A DNA stretch of 64,000 bases from positions 1 to 64,000 of the forward strand of contig CANQEH010000003.1 in assembly GCA_947594835.1 (NCBI GenBank), written 5' to 3'. Positions 31,957 to 41,788 of the stretch are shown one piece after another. Positions within the stretch are counted from its first letter, which is position 1; each line of letters begins with the position of its first letter. The translations under genes were made by a program, and so were the position numbers. The DNA is from an uncultured Acetatifactor sp. GTDB taxonomy: Bacteria; Bacillota; Clostridia; Lachnospirales; Lachnospiraceae. The notes beneath the pieces were generated by a model. That model did not search any database. It was not told the origin of the DNA and saw nothing but the letters and a program-made list of their open reading frames with translations.

Positions 31957-33336
31957 TCAGTTGCTTTTGCGTAGCAGCTTCCGATACACCGCCGCGAAAC
32001 ACAAAAGATGGGCCAAAAAGGTCAGCGCCCAGCTGATCGGGTAGGAAATATAGAGACATTCCAGCGTGGGGATCTGCCGGAACACGGTGTAGATCCACAC
32101 CACCCGAAACAGGCAGGCTCCCGTCAGGGACACGATCGTGGGCAGGATGGAATACCCCATGCCGCGCAGGGCGCCCACCATCACATCCATGGTGCCGCAC
32201 AGAAAATAGGGGACACAGATGTATGACATCCGCAAAATGCCATAGCGGATCACTTCCGGATCCGTGGAGTAGATCTTTAAGAGCTGGCCGGAGGCAAGAT
32301 AAGCGCCATTGCCCAGAAGCAGGCCAACCGCCGTCACAAGCCCTAAACAGATCGCCGTGGCCTTTCCCACCCTCCTGTACTTCATGGCGCCGTAATTCTG
32401 GCCGGTAAAGCTGATGCAGGCCTGGTGGAAGGCGTTCATCGCCGTGTACACAAATCCCTCGATGTTACTGGCCGCCGTGTTCCCAGCCATCACAATGGAG
32501 CCGAAGCCGTTGACGGAGGACTGGATCAACACGTTGGAGATGGAAAACAAAGCGCCCTGCAGGCCCGCGGGCACACCGATCTGAACCATTTTAAGCAGTT
32601 TATCCCTGGAGATCTTCATGTCATGTAACACCAGCTGATAGGCACTGTCCGTACAGACCAGACACCGCACCACCATTCCGGCGGAGATGACCTGTGAAAT
32701 GACGGTGGCAATGGCCACTCCGGCCACTCCCATGTGGAACACGATGACAAGGAACAGGTTTAAAACCACATTCACGACTCCGGCGATCAGCAGGTAATAC
32801 AGGGGCCGCTTGGTATCCCCCACCGCCCGCAGCACCGCGCTGCCGAAATTGTAGACCATCATAAAGGGCATCCCGGCAAAATAAATGCGCATATAGAGCA
32901 CGGAAAGGGAGAGCACATCCTCCGGGGTCTCCATCATGGCAAGGGCGGGCCGGGACACAAAAAAGCCCACGAAGATCAGAATCAAGCCGCTTACCGCCGC
33001 CGTGAGCACCGCCGTCTGCACCATGCTCCTAAGCTCCTCTTTCTTCCCGGCTCCGTAATACCGCGCCACCAGCACGTTGGCGCCCACGGACAGGCCGATG
33101 AAGAGATTGACGATCAAATTGGTGAGGGAGCTGGTGGCGCCCACCGCCGCCAGGGACCGGCTCCCCGCAAAGCGCCCCACCACCACGATATCTGCCGCAT
33201 TGAACAAAAGCTGCAGGATCCCGGAGAGCATCAGGGGGATATAAAAGAGCAGGATCTTCCCAAACAGAGGGCCGCTGCACATATCTATCTCATATTTTTT
33301 CGCTTCCTGTCTCTTTCCCTGCTTCTGTGTTTCCAC
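31957..33336 (-). CDS. MATE family efflux transporter
   Basis: The 459-residue protein has about twelve hydrophobic segments in two similar halves. The family opening PLFGKILLFYIPLMLSGILQLLFNAADIVVVGRFAGS is followed by LTNLIVNLFIGLSVGANVLVAR. MATE proteins export drugs or metabolites in exchange for Na+ or H+; the cargo is not predictable. The start is GTG with GGGAG eight bases upstream. It lies 22 bp after leuD in the same direction but shows no functional tie to leucine synthesis. Confidence 0.92.
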   Translation of the reverse strand: METQKQGKRQEAKKYEIDMCSGPLFGKILLFYIPLMLSGILQLLFNAADIVVVGRFAGSRSLAAVGATSSLTNLIVNLFIGLSVGANVLVARYYGAGKKEELRSMVQTAVLTAAVSGLILIFVGFFVSRPALAMMETPEDVLSLSVLYMRIYFAGMPFMMVYNFGSAVLRAVGDTKRPLYYLLIAGVVNVVLNLFLVIVFHMGVAGVAIATVISQVISAGMVVRCLVCTDSAYQLVLHDMKISRDKLLKMVQIGVPAGLQGALFSISNVLIQSSVNGFGSIVMAGNTAASNIEGFVYTAMNAFHQACISFTGQNYGAMKYRRVGKATAICLGLVTAVGLLLGNGAYLASGQLLKIYSTDPEVIRYGILRMSYICVPYFLCGTMDVMVGALRGMGYSILPTIVSLTGACLFRVVWIYTVFRQIPTLECLYISYPISWALTFLAHLLCFAAVYRKLLRKSN

Positions 33337-33358
33337 TGCGCTTTCTCCCTGCCTGTCT

Positions 33359-33844
33359 TTACTGATTGTTGATGTAATTGATCAGCCCCTCCGAGGCGAT
33401 GATCTTCTGCATAAATTCCGGGAATGCCTGCCCCTGGAAGCTGGTACCCCGGGTGATGTCCCTGATGATCCCTGTGTCAAAGTCGATCTCCACCTCGTCT
33501 CCCGCCTGGATGCCCCTGCTGGCCTCCGGGCACTCGATGATGGGAAGGCCGATGTTGATGGCGTTGCGATAAAAGATACGGGCAAAGGTCTCCGCGATCA
33601 CGCAGCTTACGCCCGCGGCCTTGATGGCAATGGGGGCGTGCTCCCTGGAAGAGCCGCAGCCGAAGTTTTTCCTGGCCACGATGATATCCCCCTTTTTCAC
33701 CTTCCTGACAAAGTCTTTGTCGATGTCCTCCATGCAGTGCGCCGCCAGCTCGCCCGGGTCGGACGTATTTAAGTATCTGGCAGGGATGATCACATCCGTG
33801 TCCACATTGTCGCCGTATTGAAAAACCGTTCCTTTTGCGTTCAT
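33359..33844 (-). CDS. leuD: 3-isopropylmalate dehydratase small subunit
   Basis: The 161-residue short-type LeuD (archaeal/clostridial form) carries the swivelling domain of isopropylmalate isomerase, the second step of leucine synthesis. It shows [40 protein letters not shown] (substrate-binding SxR loop), [12 protein letters not shown] and [18 protein letters not shown]. The ATG follows GAGG. It is 61 bp downstream of leuC; the two subunits form the heterodimeric enzyme. Because the short type is shared with homoaconitase-like enzymes, specificity is inferred from pairing. Confidence 0.94.
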   Translation of the reverse strand: MNAKGTVFQYGDNVDTDVIIPARYLNTSDPGELAAHCMEDIDKDFVRKVKKGDIIVARKNFGCGSSREHAPIAIKAAGVSCVIAETFARIFYRNAINIGLPIIECPEASRGIQAGDEVEIDFDTGIIRDITRGTSFQGQAFPEFMQKIIASEGLINYINNQ

Positions 33845-33905
33845 TTTTTCCTCTCATTCTGCCGCTTTGGCGGCTCTTGCGCCTGCTTTTTCCGCTCTAT
33901 CCCAC

Positions 33906-35177
33906 TCACGCCAGGCTCTCAGGCCCGCAGAGCACGCCCATTACCGCGCTGGCCGCCGCCACGGCGGGGCTTGCCAGATAGATTTCGGAAGTCACATGGC
34001 CCATCCGTCCCACGAAATTGCGGTTTGTGGTGGAGACACAGCGCTCCCCTTCCGCCAGAATGCCCATATAGCCGCCCAGGCAGGGGCCGCAGGTGGGCGT
34101 GCTGACCACGGCGCCCGCCTGAATAAAGGTCTTTAACAGCCCTTCCTCCATGGCCTGCAGATAGATGGCCTGGGTGGCGGGGATCACGATGCAGCGCATC
34201 CCTTCCGCCACATGACGGCCTTTCAGCACTTCGGCCGCCGTGCGCAGATCTTCCAGTCTTCCGTTCGTGCAGGAACCGATGACCACCTGGTCTATGGCGA
34301 TGGGCTCCATGCCTGCGATTTCATCTATGGTGTGGGTGTTCTCCGGCAGATGAGGGAAAGCCACCGTGGGGCGCAGGGCGCTTAAATCGATGGTATACTC
34401 CGCCTCATAGACCGCGTCCGGATCCGCCTCGTAGATCCGGTACGGCCTCCTGGAGTGTTCCTCCATATACTGCTTCGCCGTTTCATCCACCGGGAAAATG
34501 CCGTTTTTCCCGCCGGCCTCGATGGCCATGTTGGCGATGGTAAACCGATCGTCCATGGTGAGATGGGCGATGCCGTCCCCCGTAAATTCCATGGACTGAT
34601 ACAAAGCCCCGTCCACGCCGATCATCCCGATGATGTGCAGGATCACGTCCTTGCCGCTCACCCATCTGGAAGGCTTGCCCGTCAGGCAAAACCGAATGGC
34701 GGAAGGCACCTTGAACCAGGCCTTCCCGGTGGCCATGCCCGCAGCCATATCCGTGCTGCCCACCCCGGTGGAAAACGCGCCCAGGGCGCCGTAGGTACAG
34801 GTGTGGGAATCCGCGCCGATGATCACATCCCCCGCCACGGTAAGGCCCTTCTCCGGCAGAAGGGCGTGCTCAATGCCCATCTGGCCCACCTCAAAGTAAT
34901 TGGTGATCTCATTTTTTCTGGCAAATTCCCTGACGCATTTGCAGTGCTCCGCAGACTTGATATCCTTGTTTGGCACAAAGTGATCCGGCACCAGGGCAAT
35001 CTTGTCCTTGTCAAACACTCCGCTCTTTTTGAATTTGTCCATCTCCTTGATGGCCACGGGGCTGGTGATATCGTTTCCCAGCACAAGGTCTAAGTCGGCC
35101 TCGATCAGCTGTCCGGCCTCCACCTTCTCAAGCCCTGCGGCCCTGGCCAGGATCTTCTGTGTCATTGTCATTCCCAT
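33906..35177 (-). CDS. leuC: 3-isopropylmalate dehydratase large subunit
   Basis: The 423-residue aconitase-fold catalytic subunit holding a [4Fe-4S] cluster. It shows [35 protein letters not shown] with the first cluster Cys, IGSCTNGR and the [15 protein letters not shown] motif with the remaining cluster cysteines. It isomerises 2- to 3-isopropylmalate. Three in-frame ATGs (35177, 35171, 35165) follow AAAGGAAAC; the first is taken, and the track's 35237 start is unsupported. It begins just after the GH31 terminator; no convincing promoter was seen. Confidence 0.94.
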   Translation of the reverse strand: MGMTMTQKILARAAGLEKVEAGQLIEADLDLVLGNDITSPVAIKEMDKFKKSGVFDKDKIALVPDHFVPNKDIKSAEHCKCVREFARKNEITNYFEVGQMGIEHALLPEKGLTVAGDVIIGADSHTCTYGALGAFSTGVGSTDMAAGMATGKAWFKVPSAIRFCLTGKPSRWVSGKDVILHIIGMIGVDGALYQSMEFTGDGIAHLTMDDRFTIANMAIEAGGKNGIFPVDETAKQYMEEHSRRPYRIYEADPDAVYEAEYTIDLSALRPTVAFPHLPENTHTIDEIAGMEPIAIDQVVIGSCTNGRLEDLRTAAEVLKGRHVAEGMRCIVIPATQAIYLQAMEEGLLKTFIQAGAVVSTPTCGPCLGGYMGILAEGERCVSTTNRNFVGRMGHVTSEIYLASPAVAAASAVMGVLCGPESLA

Positions 35178-35235
35178 ATCGTCTGTTTCCTTTCTTTGAG
35201 CGCAGCCTGCCCTCTGCACGCTGTAAGCGGATTTC

Positions 35236-35270
35236 AAAAACTGTCAGGGCCAGAAGCTTCTGGCCCTGAC
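35236..35270 (-). terminator. Rho-independent terminator with a 28-bp perfect palindrome
   Basis: GTCAGGGCCAGAAG and its exact complement CTTCTGGCCCTGAC form a continuous 28-bp palindrome (35243-35270), followed on the minus strand by AGTTTTTG. It ends the GH10-GH31 transcript 13 bp after the GH31 stop. Confidence 0.85.
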
Positions 35271-35282
35271 AAAGACATTTTA

Positions 35283-37628
35283 TCATATGCTTTCGGTTTG
35301 TTCAAATAAAACTTCTAAGGAAACCCGATCCTGCTCCAAAAACAGCACCGTATCCCGTTCTTCCCTTTGGAAGGAAGCCCCTTTTACGGAGCGGAAATGG
35401 CAGTTGACAAAGCGCACCCGGCAGCCTGCTCCCCCTTGTACCCAGCCCAGGATCCCGTCCCGGTTTCTCTCCAGCCGGATCTGCATCAGAAGCTCCCCCT
35501 CCTGGAACACCTCCGCCTCCGCCTGTCCCGTCAGCGCAAACACCTGAAACTCCACATTCCCGGCAAAGGCCTGATCTGCCCTCTCCACAGCGATTCCCGT
35601 GGGCAGGATGCTGTTGCCGCGCACCCACAGCGGGACAGACAGATAACCGTGTTCTTCCCGCCGGAAGGCCCCGCCCTGTACCGTCTCCCGCGTCAGGTAA
35701 TTCACCCATGTCCCACCGGGCAGATAGTACTCCGCGATCCCCTCCTCGTTGAAGATGGGCGCCGCCAGCAGCCGTCCGCCCAGCATATACTGCCTGTCCA
35801 GATAGCCGCAGACGGGATCCTTTTCAAACTCCAGGATCATGCTGCGCATCATCGGCACGCCGTTTCTGGCAGTCTCTACGGCGCAGCAGTACAGATAGGG
35901 CAGAAGCTCCAGCTTCAGCCGGGTAAAAAAGCGGACCACCTCCACCGCCTCCTGGCCATACGCCCAGGGCACGCGGTAGGACGTGCTGCCGTGAAGACGG
36001 CTGTGAGTGGACAAAAGCCCGAAGGCCGCCCATCTCTTGTACACGTCAGGGGTGGAAGTGCTCTCAAAGCCCCCGATGTCATGGCTCCAGAAGCCGAAGC
36101 CGCTGCTTGTCAGCGACAGCCCGCCCCGCAGGCTCTCCGCCATGGCGCCGTAGTCCGACCAGCAGTCCCCGCCCCAGTGCACGGGAAACTTCTGGCCTCC
36201 GGCCGTGGCCGAGCGGGCAAACAGGACGGCTTCCCCTTCTCCCCGCTTTTTCTTTAGCACTTCAAAGACCGTCTTGTTGTAGAGATAGGAGTAATAATTG
36301 TGCATTTTCACGGGGTCTGACCCGTCCCAATAGACGCAGTCCGTGGGGATCCGCTCGCCGAAATCGGTCTTAAAGCAGTCCACGCCCATCTCAAGAAGTT
36401 CTTCCAGCTTCCGCGCATACCAGCCTGCGGCCTGCGGGTTGGTAAAGTCCACAATGGCCAGGCCCGGCTGCCACATATCCCACTGCCAGACGCTGCCGTC
36501 GGGGCGCTTTAGGAAAAACCCTTTCTCCATCCCCTCGTCGAACAGGGCCGATTCCTGCCCGATATAGGGGTTGATCCAGACGCAGACCCGGATTCCCTTT
36601 GCCCTGATGCGGGAGAGCATCCCCTCCGGATCCGGGAAGACCCGCTCGTCCCAGAGAAAATCCGTCCAGTGAAACTCCCGCATCCAACAGCAGTCGAAGT
36701 GAAAGACCGACAGCGGAATCCCCCGTTTCTCCATCCCGTCGATGAATCCCATGACCGTTTTTTCATCGTAGTCAGTGGTAAAAGAGGTGGACAGCCACAG
36801 CCCGAACGTCCACTGGGGAGGCAGGGCCGGTTTCCCCGTCAGATCCGTGTAGCGCATCAGCGCTTCCTTCATGGTGGGGCCGTTGAAGAAAAAGTAGTCC
36901 AGGCTCTCCCCCGGCACACAGAAGGCCACTTTCCCCGCCTGTTCCGTGCCCACCTCAAACTCTGCCCTCTCCGGGTGGTTGACGAAGACGCCGTAGCCCT
37001 TCCCGGACAGATAAAAGGGGATATTCTTATAGGACTGTTCCGTGCTGGTTCCCCCGTCCTCGTTCCAGATTGCCACGGACTGGCCGTTTTTGACAAAGGG
37101 GGTAAAACGCTCCCCCAGCCCGTAGATCAGCTCTCCCACCGACAGGGAAAGCTGCTGCACCATATAGGCCTGGCCGCCCCTGTCATAGGCCGGCCCCTTC
37201 CAGTCTTCCTTGACATAACAAAGATCCCTGTCCCCGCTTTTTGCAAGCAGCCTGCCCTCCCGCTCGTAGCGCATGGCCCAGTTTTCCCGGTCAATGACAA
37301 GGCTTAAGCTCCCGCTTTTTACCGTGATATGCTCTTTTGTCTCCTCGCACTCCAGCGGCGTCCCCTCGTCCAGGGCAAGCTCAAAATCCGGGCCCTTTGG
37401 CACGGCTCCCTTGTGGTGGTAAGCCCGCACCCGGATCACCTCCGGCGCAGGGGCGCTGATGCAGACGGTCAGATTGATCCCGCCCAGCGTATCCCCCTTC
37501 CTCTCAATACGGGAGGTCGGCGCGCACAGGATAACCTGCGTCCCCGTCTTTCTCACCTCATAGACCTGCCTGGGGGAAAAGCAGCCGATCCCCTCCCGGT
37601 ACAGCCAACAGCCGTTATGAAATTTCAT
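35283..37628 (-). CDS. GH31 alpha-xylosidase (YicI-like)
   Basis: A 781-residue family 31 glycoside hydrolase. After an N-terminal beta-sandwich (about 1-250), the barrel carries FHFDCCWMREFHWTDFLWD, the nucleophile motif CFKTDFGERIPTDC and the acid/base region HWGGDCWSDYGAM. The C-terminal part is beta-rich. KTDFGE is the alpha-xylosidase (YicI-type) version rather than the alpha-glucosidase one. There is no signal peptide, so it acts inside the cell, releasing alpha-xylose from imported xyloglucan-type oligosaccharides; the exact substrate is inference. AAAAGGAGG precedes the ATG. It is 27 bp downstream of the GH10 gene and ends at a strong terminator. Confidence 0.92.
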   Translation of the reverse strand: MKFHNGCWLYREGIGCFSPRQVYEVRKTGTQVILCAPTSRIERKGDTLGGINLTVCISAPAPEVIRVRAYHHKGAVPKGPDFELALDEGTPLECEETKEHITVKSGSLSLVIDRENWAMRYEREGRLLAKSGDRDLCYVKEDWKGPAYDRGGQAYMVQQLSLSVGELIYGLGERFTPFVKNGQSVAIWNEDGGTSTEQSYKNIPFYLSGKGYGVFVNHPERAEFEVGTEQAGKVAFCVPGESLDYFFFNGPTMKEALMRYTDLTGKPALPPQWTFGLWLSTSFTTDYDEKTVMGFIDGMEKRGIPLSVFHFDCCWMREFHWTDFLWDERVFPDPEGMLSRIRAKGIRVCVWINPYIGQESALFDEGMEKGFFLKRPDGSVWQWDMWQPGLAIVDFTNPQAAGWYARKLEELLEMGVDCFKTDFGERIPTDCVYWDGSDPVKMHNYYSYLYNKTVFEVLKKKRGEGEAVLFARSATAGGQKFPVHWGGDCWSDYGAMAESLRGGLSLTSSGFGFWSHDIGGFESTSTPDVYKRWAAFGLLSTHSRLHGSTSYRVPWAYGQEAVEVVRFFTRLKLELLPYLYCCAVETARNGVPMMRSMILEFEKDPVCGYLDRQYMLGGRLLAAPIFNEEGIAEYYLPGGTWVNYLTRETVQGGAFRREEHGYLSVPLWVRGNSILPTGIAVERADQAFAGNVEFQVFALTGQAEAEVFQEGELLMQIRLERNRDGILGWVQGGAGCRVRFVNCHFRSVKGASFQREERDTVLFLEQDRVSLEVLFEQTESI

Positions 37629-37654
37629 CTCTGCCTCCTTTTTCCTGCGTTCCT

Positions 37655-39088
37655 CTAGTCTTCCGTAAACGAATAAAAAGCGGGCTTGGGCTGGTAGCGC
37701 TCGTCAAACAAAAGCGGACACTGGGGCAGCCCCGTGGTATTGCCGCCTCCTACGTTGGAGCGGCTCTGGAGCCAGGAATAGTGATCCACTGTGCCCCAGA
37801 AGGTGATGCCGGTGATGTGGATGCCTTCCTTCTTGTTCTTATCCTTTAACGTCCAGTAGAGCAGATGGTAGCGCTTTGCCTGGTTTTCGTATTCCTCTTC
37901 CTTCTTCTCGGGGCTGCCGTCATAGCCGTCGCTGGCCCTTAGGTCAAACTCTGTGATCTGCACATTTCCCACCACCTCTGCGTACTGTTCCACAGAGGAG
38001 GCAAAGGCGGCCCATTCCGGGGAATCCATGCCGTAGTGCCCCTGCATCCCCATGCCGTCGATGCGGGTTCCCTCCCCGGGCGCCCCTTCCAGCGCCTTTA
38101 CCGCCGAGAGCAGTTCTAAAATCCCCTCCCGTTTTTTCTCCATACACTCGTTATAATCGTTGTAATACAGCTCCAGCTGGGCCGGGGCGTACTTGTTGGC
38201 ATAGCGGAAGGCGTTCAGGATATACTCGTTGCTCTGATAGACCTTCCACCAGCTGGAATTGCTGCCATGGGTGTCCTGGCTTAAGGGTTCGTCCGGGTTT
38301 TCGCTGTCGGTGCGGTAGGTGCCGGTGCTGTCGCTGACGGCCTCATTCACCACGTCCCAGCCGTAAAACATCCCCTTGTATTTGCTCTCCTCCCCGGTAA
38401 AATGGGTCAGCATGGTGCGGATGTACCACTCCAGCCGTTTGTCCATGGTCTCCTTGTCCACATAGTCCTTGTCCTTGTCATAGTCCACATGGAAAAACCA
38501 CTCCGGCGTCTGGGAGTGCCACACCAGCACATGGCCCCGCATCATGATGGGGTCGTCCGGGTGTTTCTGATTAAAGGCGAGCACTTTGTCTAAGATCTTC
38601 TCCGCCCTGGAATAGTCCAGCTTCGGCACCAGGATGGTCTCGCCGTTTAACTCTGCTTCCTCCGTCTGGGGGCATTTTGCGTTGCTGTAACCAAACATGG
38701 CGTCGGGCTTTAACTCATTGCCTATGGTCAGCGCATTAAAGTGGGTGGTGATGATCTCCCACAGCCTCTGATCCCGGCATTCCCCCAGGGTGATGGCCGT
38801 GCCCACCCGGCAGCCCAGGGCCTCCCCCACCTTTTCTTTTAAAATCGGCATCTCGTCTTTCTCCTCTCCCTGCTGTGGGCCGGAGTCCGCCTCCTGCCCC
38901 TGATCCTGCGCCGTCTGCTGTCCTGACTCCTCCTGTTTTTCAGGCTCCGGCGTACTTAGCTGCGAGATGCTCTGCTGCGCCGCAGGGCTTTCTTCCGCCT
39001 CCATTGCTCCTCCTGCCCCGGCGCATCCTGTAAGCAGCAGCCCCGCCGCCAACAGCCCCGCCAGACCCTTTCCAAACCGCTCTCTCAT
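37655..39088 (-). CDS. GH10 endo-1,4-beta-xylanase, lipoprotein
   Basis: The 477-residue protein is an extracellular xylanase. The signal peptide ends in the lipobox LLLTGC (Cys about 22), followed by an acidic Gln/Glu/Ser linker (about 25-90). The GH10 barrel shows GNELKPDAMFG, MRGHVLVWHSQTPEWFF, the acid/base FYGWDVVNEAVSD and the nucleophile VQITEFDLRASDG. It cleaves internal xylan linkages at the cell surface. The ATG at 39088 is preferred over the track start because the signal peptide begins there. It is the first gene of the GH10-GH31 unit and divergent from the AraC-type regulator, which may control it. Confidence 0.95.
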   Translation of the reverse strand: MRERFGKGLAGLLAAGLLLTGCAGAGGAMEAEESPAAQQSISQLSTPEPEKQEESGQQTAQDQGQEADSGPQQGEEKDEMPILKEKVGEALGCRVGTAITLGECRDQRLWEIITTHFNALTIGNELKPDAMFGYSNAKCPQTEEAELNGETILVPKLDYSRAEKILDKVLAFNQKHPDDPIMMRGHVLVWHSQTPEWFFHVDYDKDKDYVDKETMDKRLEWYIRTMLTHFTGEESKYKGMFYGWDVVNEAVSDSTGTYRTDSENPDEPLSQDTHGSNSSWWKVYQSNEYILNAFRYANKYAPAQLELYYNDYNECMEKKREGILELLSAVKALEGAPGEGTRIDGMGMQGHYGMDSPEWAAFASSVEQYAEVVGNVQITEFDLRASDGYDGSPEKKEEEYENQAKRYHLLYWTLKDKNKKEGIHITGITFWGTVDHYSWLQSRSNVGGGNTTGLPQCPLLFDERYQPKPAFYSFTED

Positions 39089-39155
39089 GTTCCGCTTTCT
39101 CTCCTCTCCTTTGACTTTTCCGCTTCCACTGTCCTTTTTACCCATTTTTCAACTA

Positions 39156-39184
39156 TTGCGCTTTTCCTGAAATCGTACTAAAAT
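39156..39184 (+). promoter_or_regulatory. promoter for the AraC-type regulator
   Basis: TTGCGC, a 17-bp spacer and TAAAAT precede the araC-type ATG by 29 bp, inside the 125-bp divergent region shared with the GH10 gene. No clear minus-strand promoter for GH10 was found, consistent with a need for activation. Confidence 0.6.
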
Positions 39185-39213
39185 AGAAATACAGGAAAAG
39201 GGGATACAGGACA

Positions 39214-40161
39214 ATGACAGTAAGACCCAATGATTTCTACAGCAAAAACAGTGACTTTACCGGCAAACGGGTGGTAAACGCAGATATCCAGGAGATCGTG
39301 GACTTCCACGCCAGTTCCGCTGTGCGCATCTGGTGCAACGAGCAGTCCGACAGCTTTCCCGCCCACTGGCACTCAGCCCTTGAGATCATCCTGCCCATGG
39401 AGGAATGGTATGACGCCGTCGTGGGAAAGGAACAGTTCCATCTCGTCCCAGGCGATATCCTGTTTATCCCACCCAGGGCGATGCACGCCCTCACAGCGCC
39501 CGACACCGGAATGCGCTTCGTCTTTCTGTTTGACATATCCCCTCTCTCTGCCCTGCCCGGCTTTTCGTCCCTTCAGCCCGTGCTCTCCTCCCCCCTGCAC
39601 ATCACAAGATGCAGCCATCCCCACATTTACGAGGATACCTATCAGGATATGGTGCGGATGCGCAACGAATATTTTGGCAGTGAGGAATTTGCAGAGCTCA
39701 CCGTCTTTTCCCTGCTGTTGGGCGTCCTGATCCGTCTGGGCACCGACTCCTTAAGAGGACGGGAGTTTTCCCTGGGCGCCCGGCCCAACAAACAGCGGGA
39801 ATATTTTGTCAAATTCAACGACGTCCTCTCCTATATCAACGACCACTACAAGGAGGACTGCCGGCTGGAAGACATCGCCGCCGCTTACGGCTTCAGCAAG
39901 TATCATTTTGCCCGGCTGTTCCGCCAGTACACCGGCTTTACATTCTGTTCCTACCTCTTACATCTGCGCATCCTGGCCGCCCAGGAGCTTCTGTCAAGGC
40001 CAGAGCTCTCCATCACGGAGATTGCCATGCAGTCCGGCTTCTCCAGCATCTCCACCTTCAACCGTGTCTTCCGCCAGCAGGTGAACTGCTCCCCCACCGA
40101 ATACCGGGAAAAGCGCAGGCCCTCTGCCGTCAGCGCTTTGCCTCATAGCGAAAATCCTTAA
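39214..40161 (+). CDS. AraC-family transcriptional regulator
   Basis: The 315-residue protein has an N-terminal cupin sensor (about 30-150; HWHSALEIILPMEEWYDAVVG and GDILFIPPRAMHALTAPD) and a C-terminal double helix-turn-helix (about 205-305). The latter shows LEDIAAAYGFSKYHFARLFRQYTG and ITEIAMQSGFSSISTFNRVFRQQVNCSPTEYR. Such proteins activate glycan-utilisation genes on binding a sugar. It is divergent from the GH10-GH31 unit and convergent with GH43, overlapping it by 32 bp. It probably activates one or both enzyme units; the ligand is unknown but likely xylo-oligosaccharide. Confidence 0.93.
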   Translation: MTVRPNDFYSKNSDFTGKRVVNADIQEIVDFHASSAVRIWCNEQSDSFPAHWHSALEIILPMEEWYDAVVGKEQFHLVPGDILFIPPRAMHALTAPDTGMRFVFLFDISPLSALPGFSSLQPVLSSPLHITRCSHPHIYEDTYQDMVRMRNEYFGSEEFAELTVFSLLLGVLIRLGTDSLRGREFSLGARPNKQREYFVKFNDVLSYINDHYKEDCRLEDIAAAYGFSKYHFARLFRQYTGFTFCSYLLHLRILAAQELLSRPELSITEIAMQSGFSSISTFNRVFRQQVNCSPTEYREKRRPSAVSALPHSENP

Positions 40162-41713
40162 ACACGGCGGATCCGCCCGCTTTTCTGGTGGCGTAGACGG
40201 CCAGCCCGCAGCGGCAGCCAGTGAAATGATCCAGCCCGAAATACAGGGCGTGCCGGGGGCCGATCCGTTTCCATCGTTTCCCCTCCCCAGGTTCCAGATA
40301 GGAAAAAGAAACCTGGTCCGTCCCGCCCGAAAAATCAGCTTCCATCTTAAGCCTTACAGAGGGCTGGGCAAGCCTTACCCTTCCGGCCACTTTCCCGGGG
40401 AGATAGTCGTTTGCCCCCGCCCGGAGATCTTTGTCCTCCTTAAGCCGCTGGATCATCACCAGGTCATACCGCCCGCACTGTTTTGTCACCGCAGCCATGG
40501 CGTAACAGCCCTGCAGGGCGCACAGCCCCGCAAAGTCCCCCTCGTTCAGTTCCCCGGCCTCTACGGTCACCTCTACCGCCGTGGCGGGCATCCTAAGCCG
40601 CTGGGTCAGCGTGTTCACCGCCTGGGTCACGTTGCTGCAGATCTTCCCGGTGATGATGCGCAGTCCTCCCTCCGGAAGAACCGACCAGAGCAGAGGATCC
40701 GGCTCATGGTTCCACTGCCACTGTTTCTTGAGCACGCACAGTCCCTCCGGGCCCGTCTGGTAAGAAAAACTGTCCGAAACATACAGGGGCTCATACACAT
40801 AAGATGGCCTGTTGTCCCGGACAAAAAAGGTCTCCGGGACTTTCCCCTTACATCCAAACACCGGGAAGTGGTCTTTCCACTCCACAGGAACCAGAACTGG
40901 CACCCGCCCCACAGCGCCATGATCCTGCAGCAGGATGCTGTACCACTGCCCGTCGCCTGCCTGCACGATCCCACCCTGGGCCACGCCGCAGTTTGCAAAC
41001 CCAAGGTCGTCGTCCAGGACGGTCCCGCCCGAAAACTCCCCCTCCAGGGAGTCGCTGGAAAAGCACATCTGCGTCCGCCTGCCGTGCCCCGCCCTGGGCC
41101 AGTGGATGGTAAACAGGTAATACCGCCCGTCTATCTTATAGAAATGGGCTCCCTCGTGTCCTAAAAAAACGTCGTCCTTCTCCGTCAGCAGCTTCCTGGC
41201 AAATCCGCCCTCCTTGAACCCGGTCAGATCCGGTTTCAGCTGCCGGATCCAGATCTCACTGTTTCCATAGACTAAAAACACCCTTCCGTCGTCCTCAAAA
41301 AACAGGGAGCCGTCATGGAGATAGGCTTCGATACAGGTTTTCTTCCAGGGGCCTTCCACCTTTTCCGACGTATAAAAGAAAGTCCTGCCGCTTGCCCTGG
41401 CCGCAAAGCTCACAAAGAAACGCCCCTCATGGAAGCGCATGGAGCCTGCCCACATTCCGCAGCCATAGCCGCTTTTCTCGCCGTCCAGACAGGCTTCCTG
41501 CCCGTCAAAGGAATCGAACACATAGGAGGCCGTCTCCCAGTTCACCAGATCGTAGGAGCGCAGGATCTGCGCCCCCGGCAGAAAGTGCATGGTGGTGCTG
41601 AGCATATAATAGATATCCCCCACCCGGATCACTTCCGGATCTGGAAAATCCGCCCCGATCAAGGGCCTCCTGCCCATCACAGCCACCGTCCCGCCCTGTC
41701 CTGTCCGCTCCAT
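40130..41713 (-). CDS. GH43 beta-xylosidase / alpha-L-arabinofuranosidase
   Basis: A family 43 hydrolase of about 527 residues. The five-bladed propeller opens GADFPDPEVIRVGDIYYMLSTTMHFLPG with the general-base Asp in DFPDPEV. Further propeller landmarks are WAGSMRFHEGRFF and GHEGAHFYKIDGRYYLF. The C-terminal part (about 340-525) is a concanavalin-like beta-sandwich. It removes xylose or arabinose from xylo-oligosaccharides. There is no signal peptide, so it is intracellular. The start is uncertain: ATG 41713 (CGGAG upstream) or ATG 41677, which begins MGRRPLIGADFPDP. It is the last gene of the large locus transcript. Confidence 0.9.
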   Translation of the reverse strand: MERTGQGGTVAVMGRRPLIGADFPDPEVIRVGDIYYMLSTTMHFLPGAQILRSYDLVNWETASYVFDSFDGQEACLDGEKSGYGCGMWAGSMRFHEGRFFVSFAARASGRTFFYTSEKVEGPWKKTCIEAYLHDGSLFFEDDGRVFLVYGNSEIWIRQLKPDLTGFKEGGFARKLLTEKDDVFLGHEGAHFYKIDGRYYLFTIHWPRAGHGRRTQMCFSSDSLEGEFSGGTVLDDDLGFANCGVAQGGIVQAGDGQWYSILLQDHGAVGRVPVLVPVEWKDHFPVFGCKGKVPETFFVRDNRPSYVYEPLYVSDSFSYQTGPEGLCVLKKQWQWNHEPDPLLWSVLPEGGLRIITGKICSNVTQAVNTLTQRLRMPATAVEVTVEAGELNEGDFAGLCALQGCYAMAAVTKQCGRYDLVMIQRLKEDKDLRAGANDYLPGKVAGRVRLAQPSVRLKMEADFSGGTDQVSFSYLEPGEGKRWKRIGPRHALYFGLDHFTGCRCGLAVYATRKAGGSAVFKDFRYEAKR

Positions 41714-41788
41714 GTCCGCTCCGTTTCCGCGCCGTCTTGTGCGCAAGCTCATTGGCCACCTCCGGCCCACAGACGCCCTTTGTCCCGC

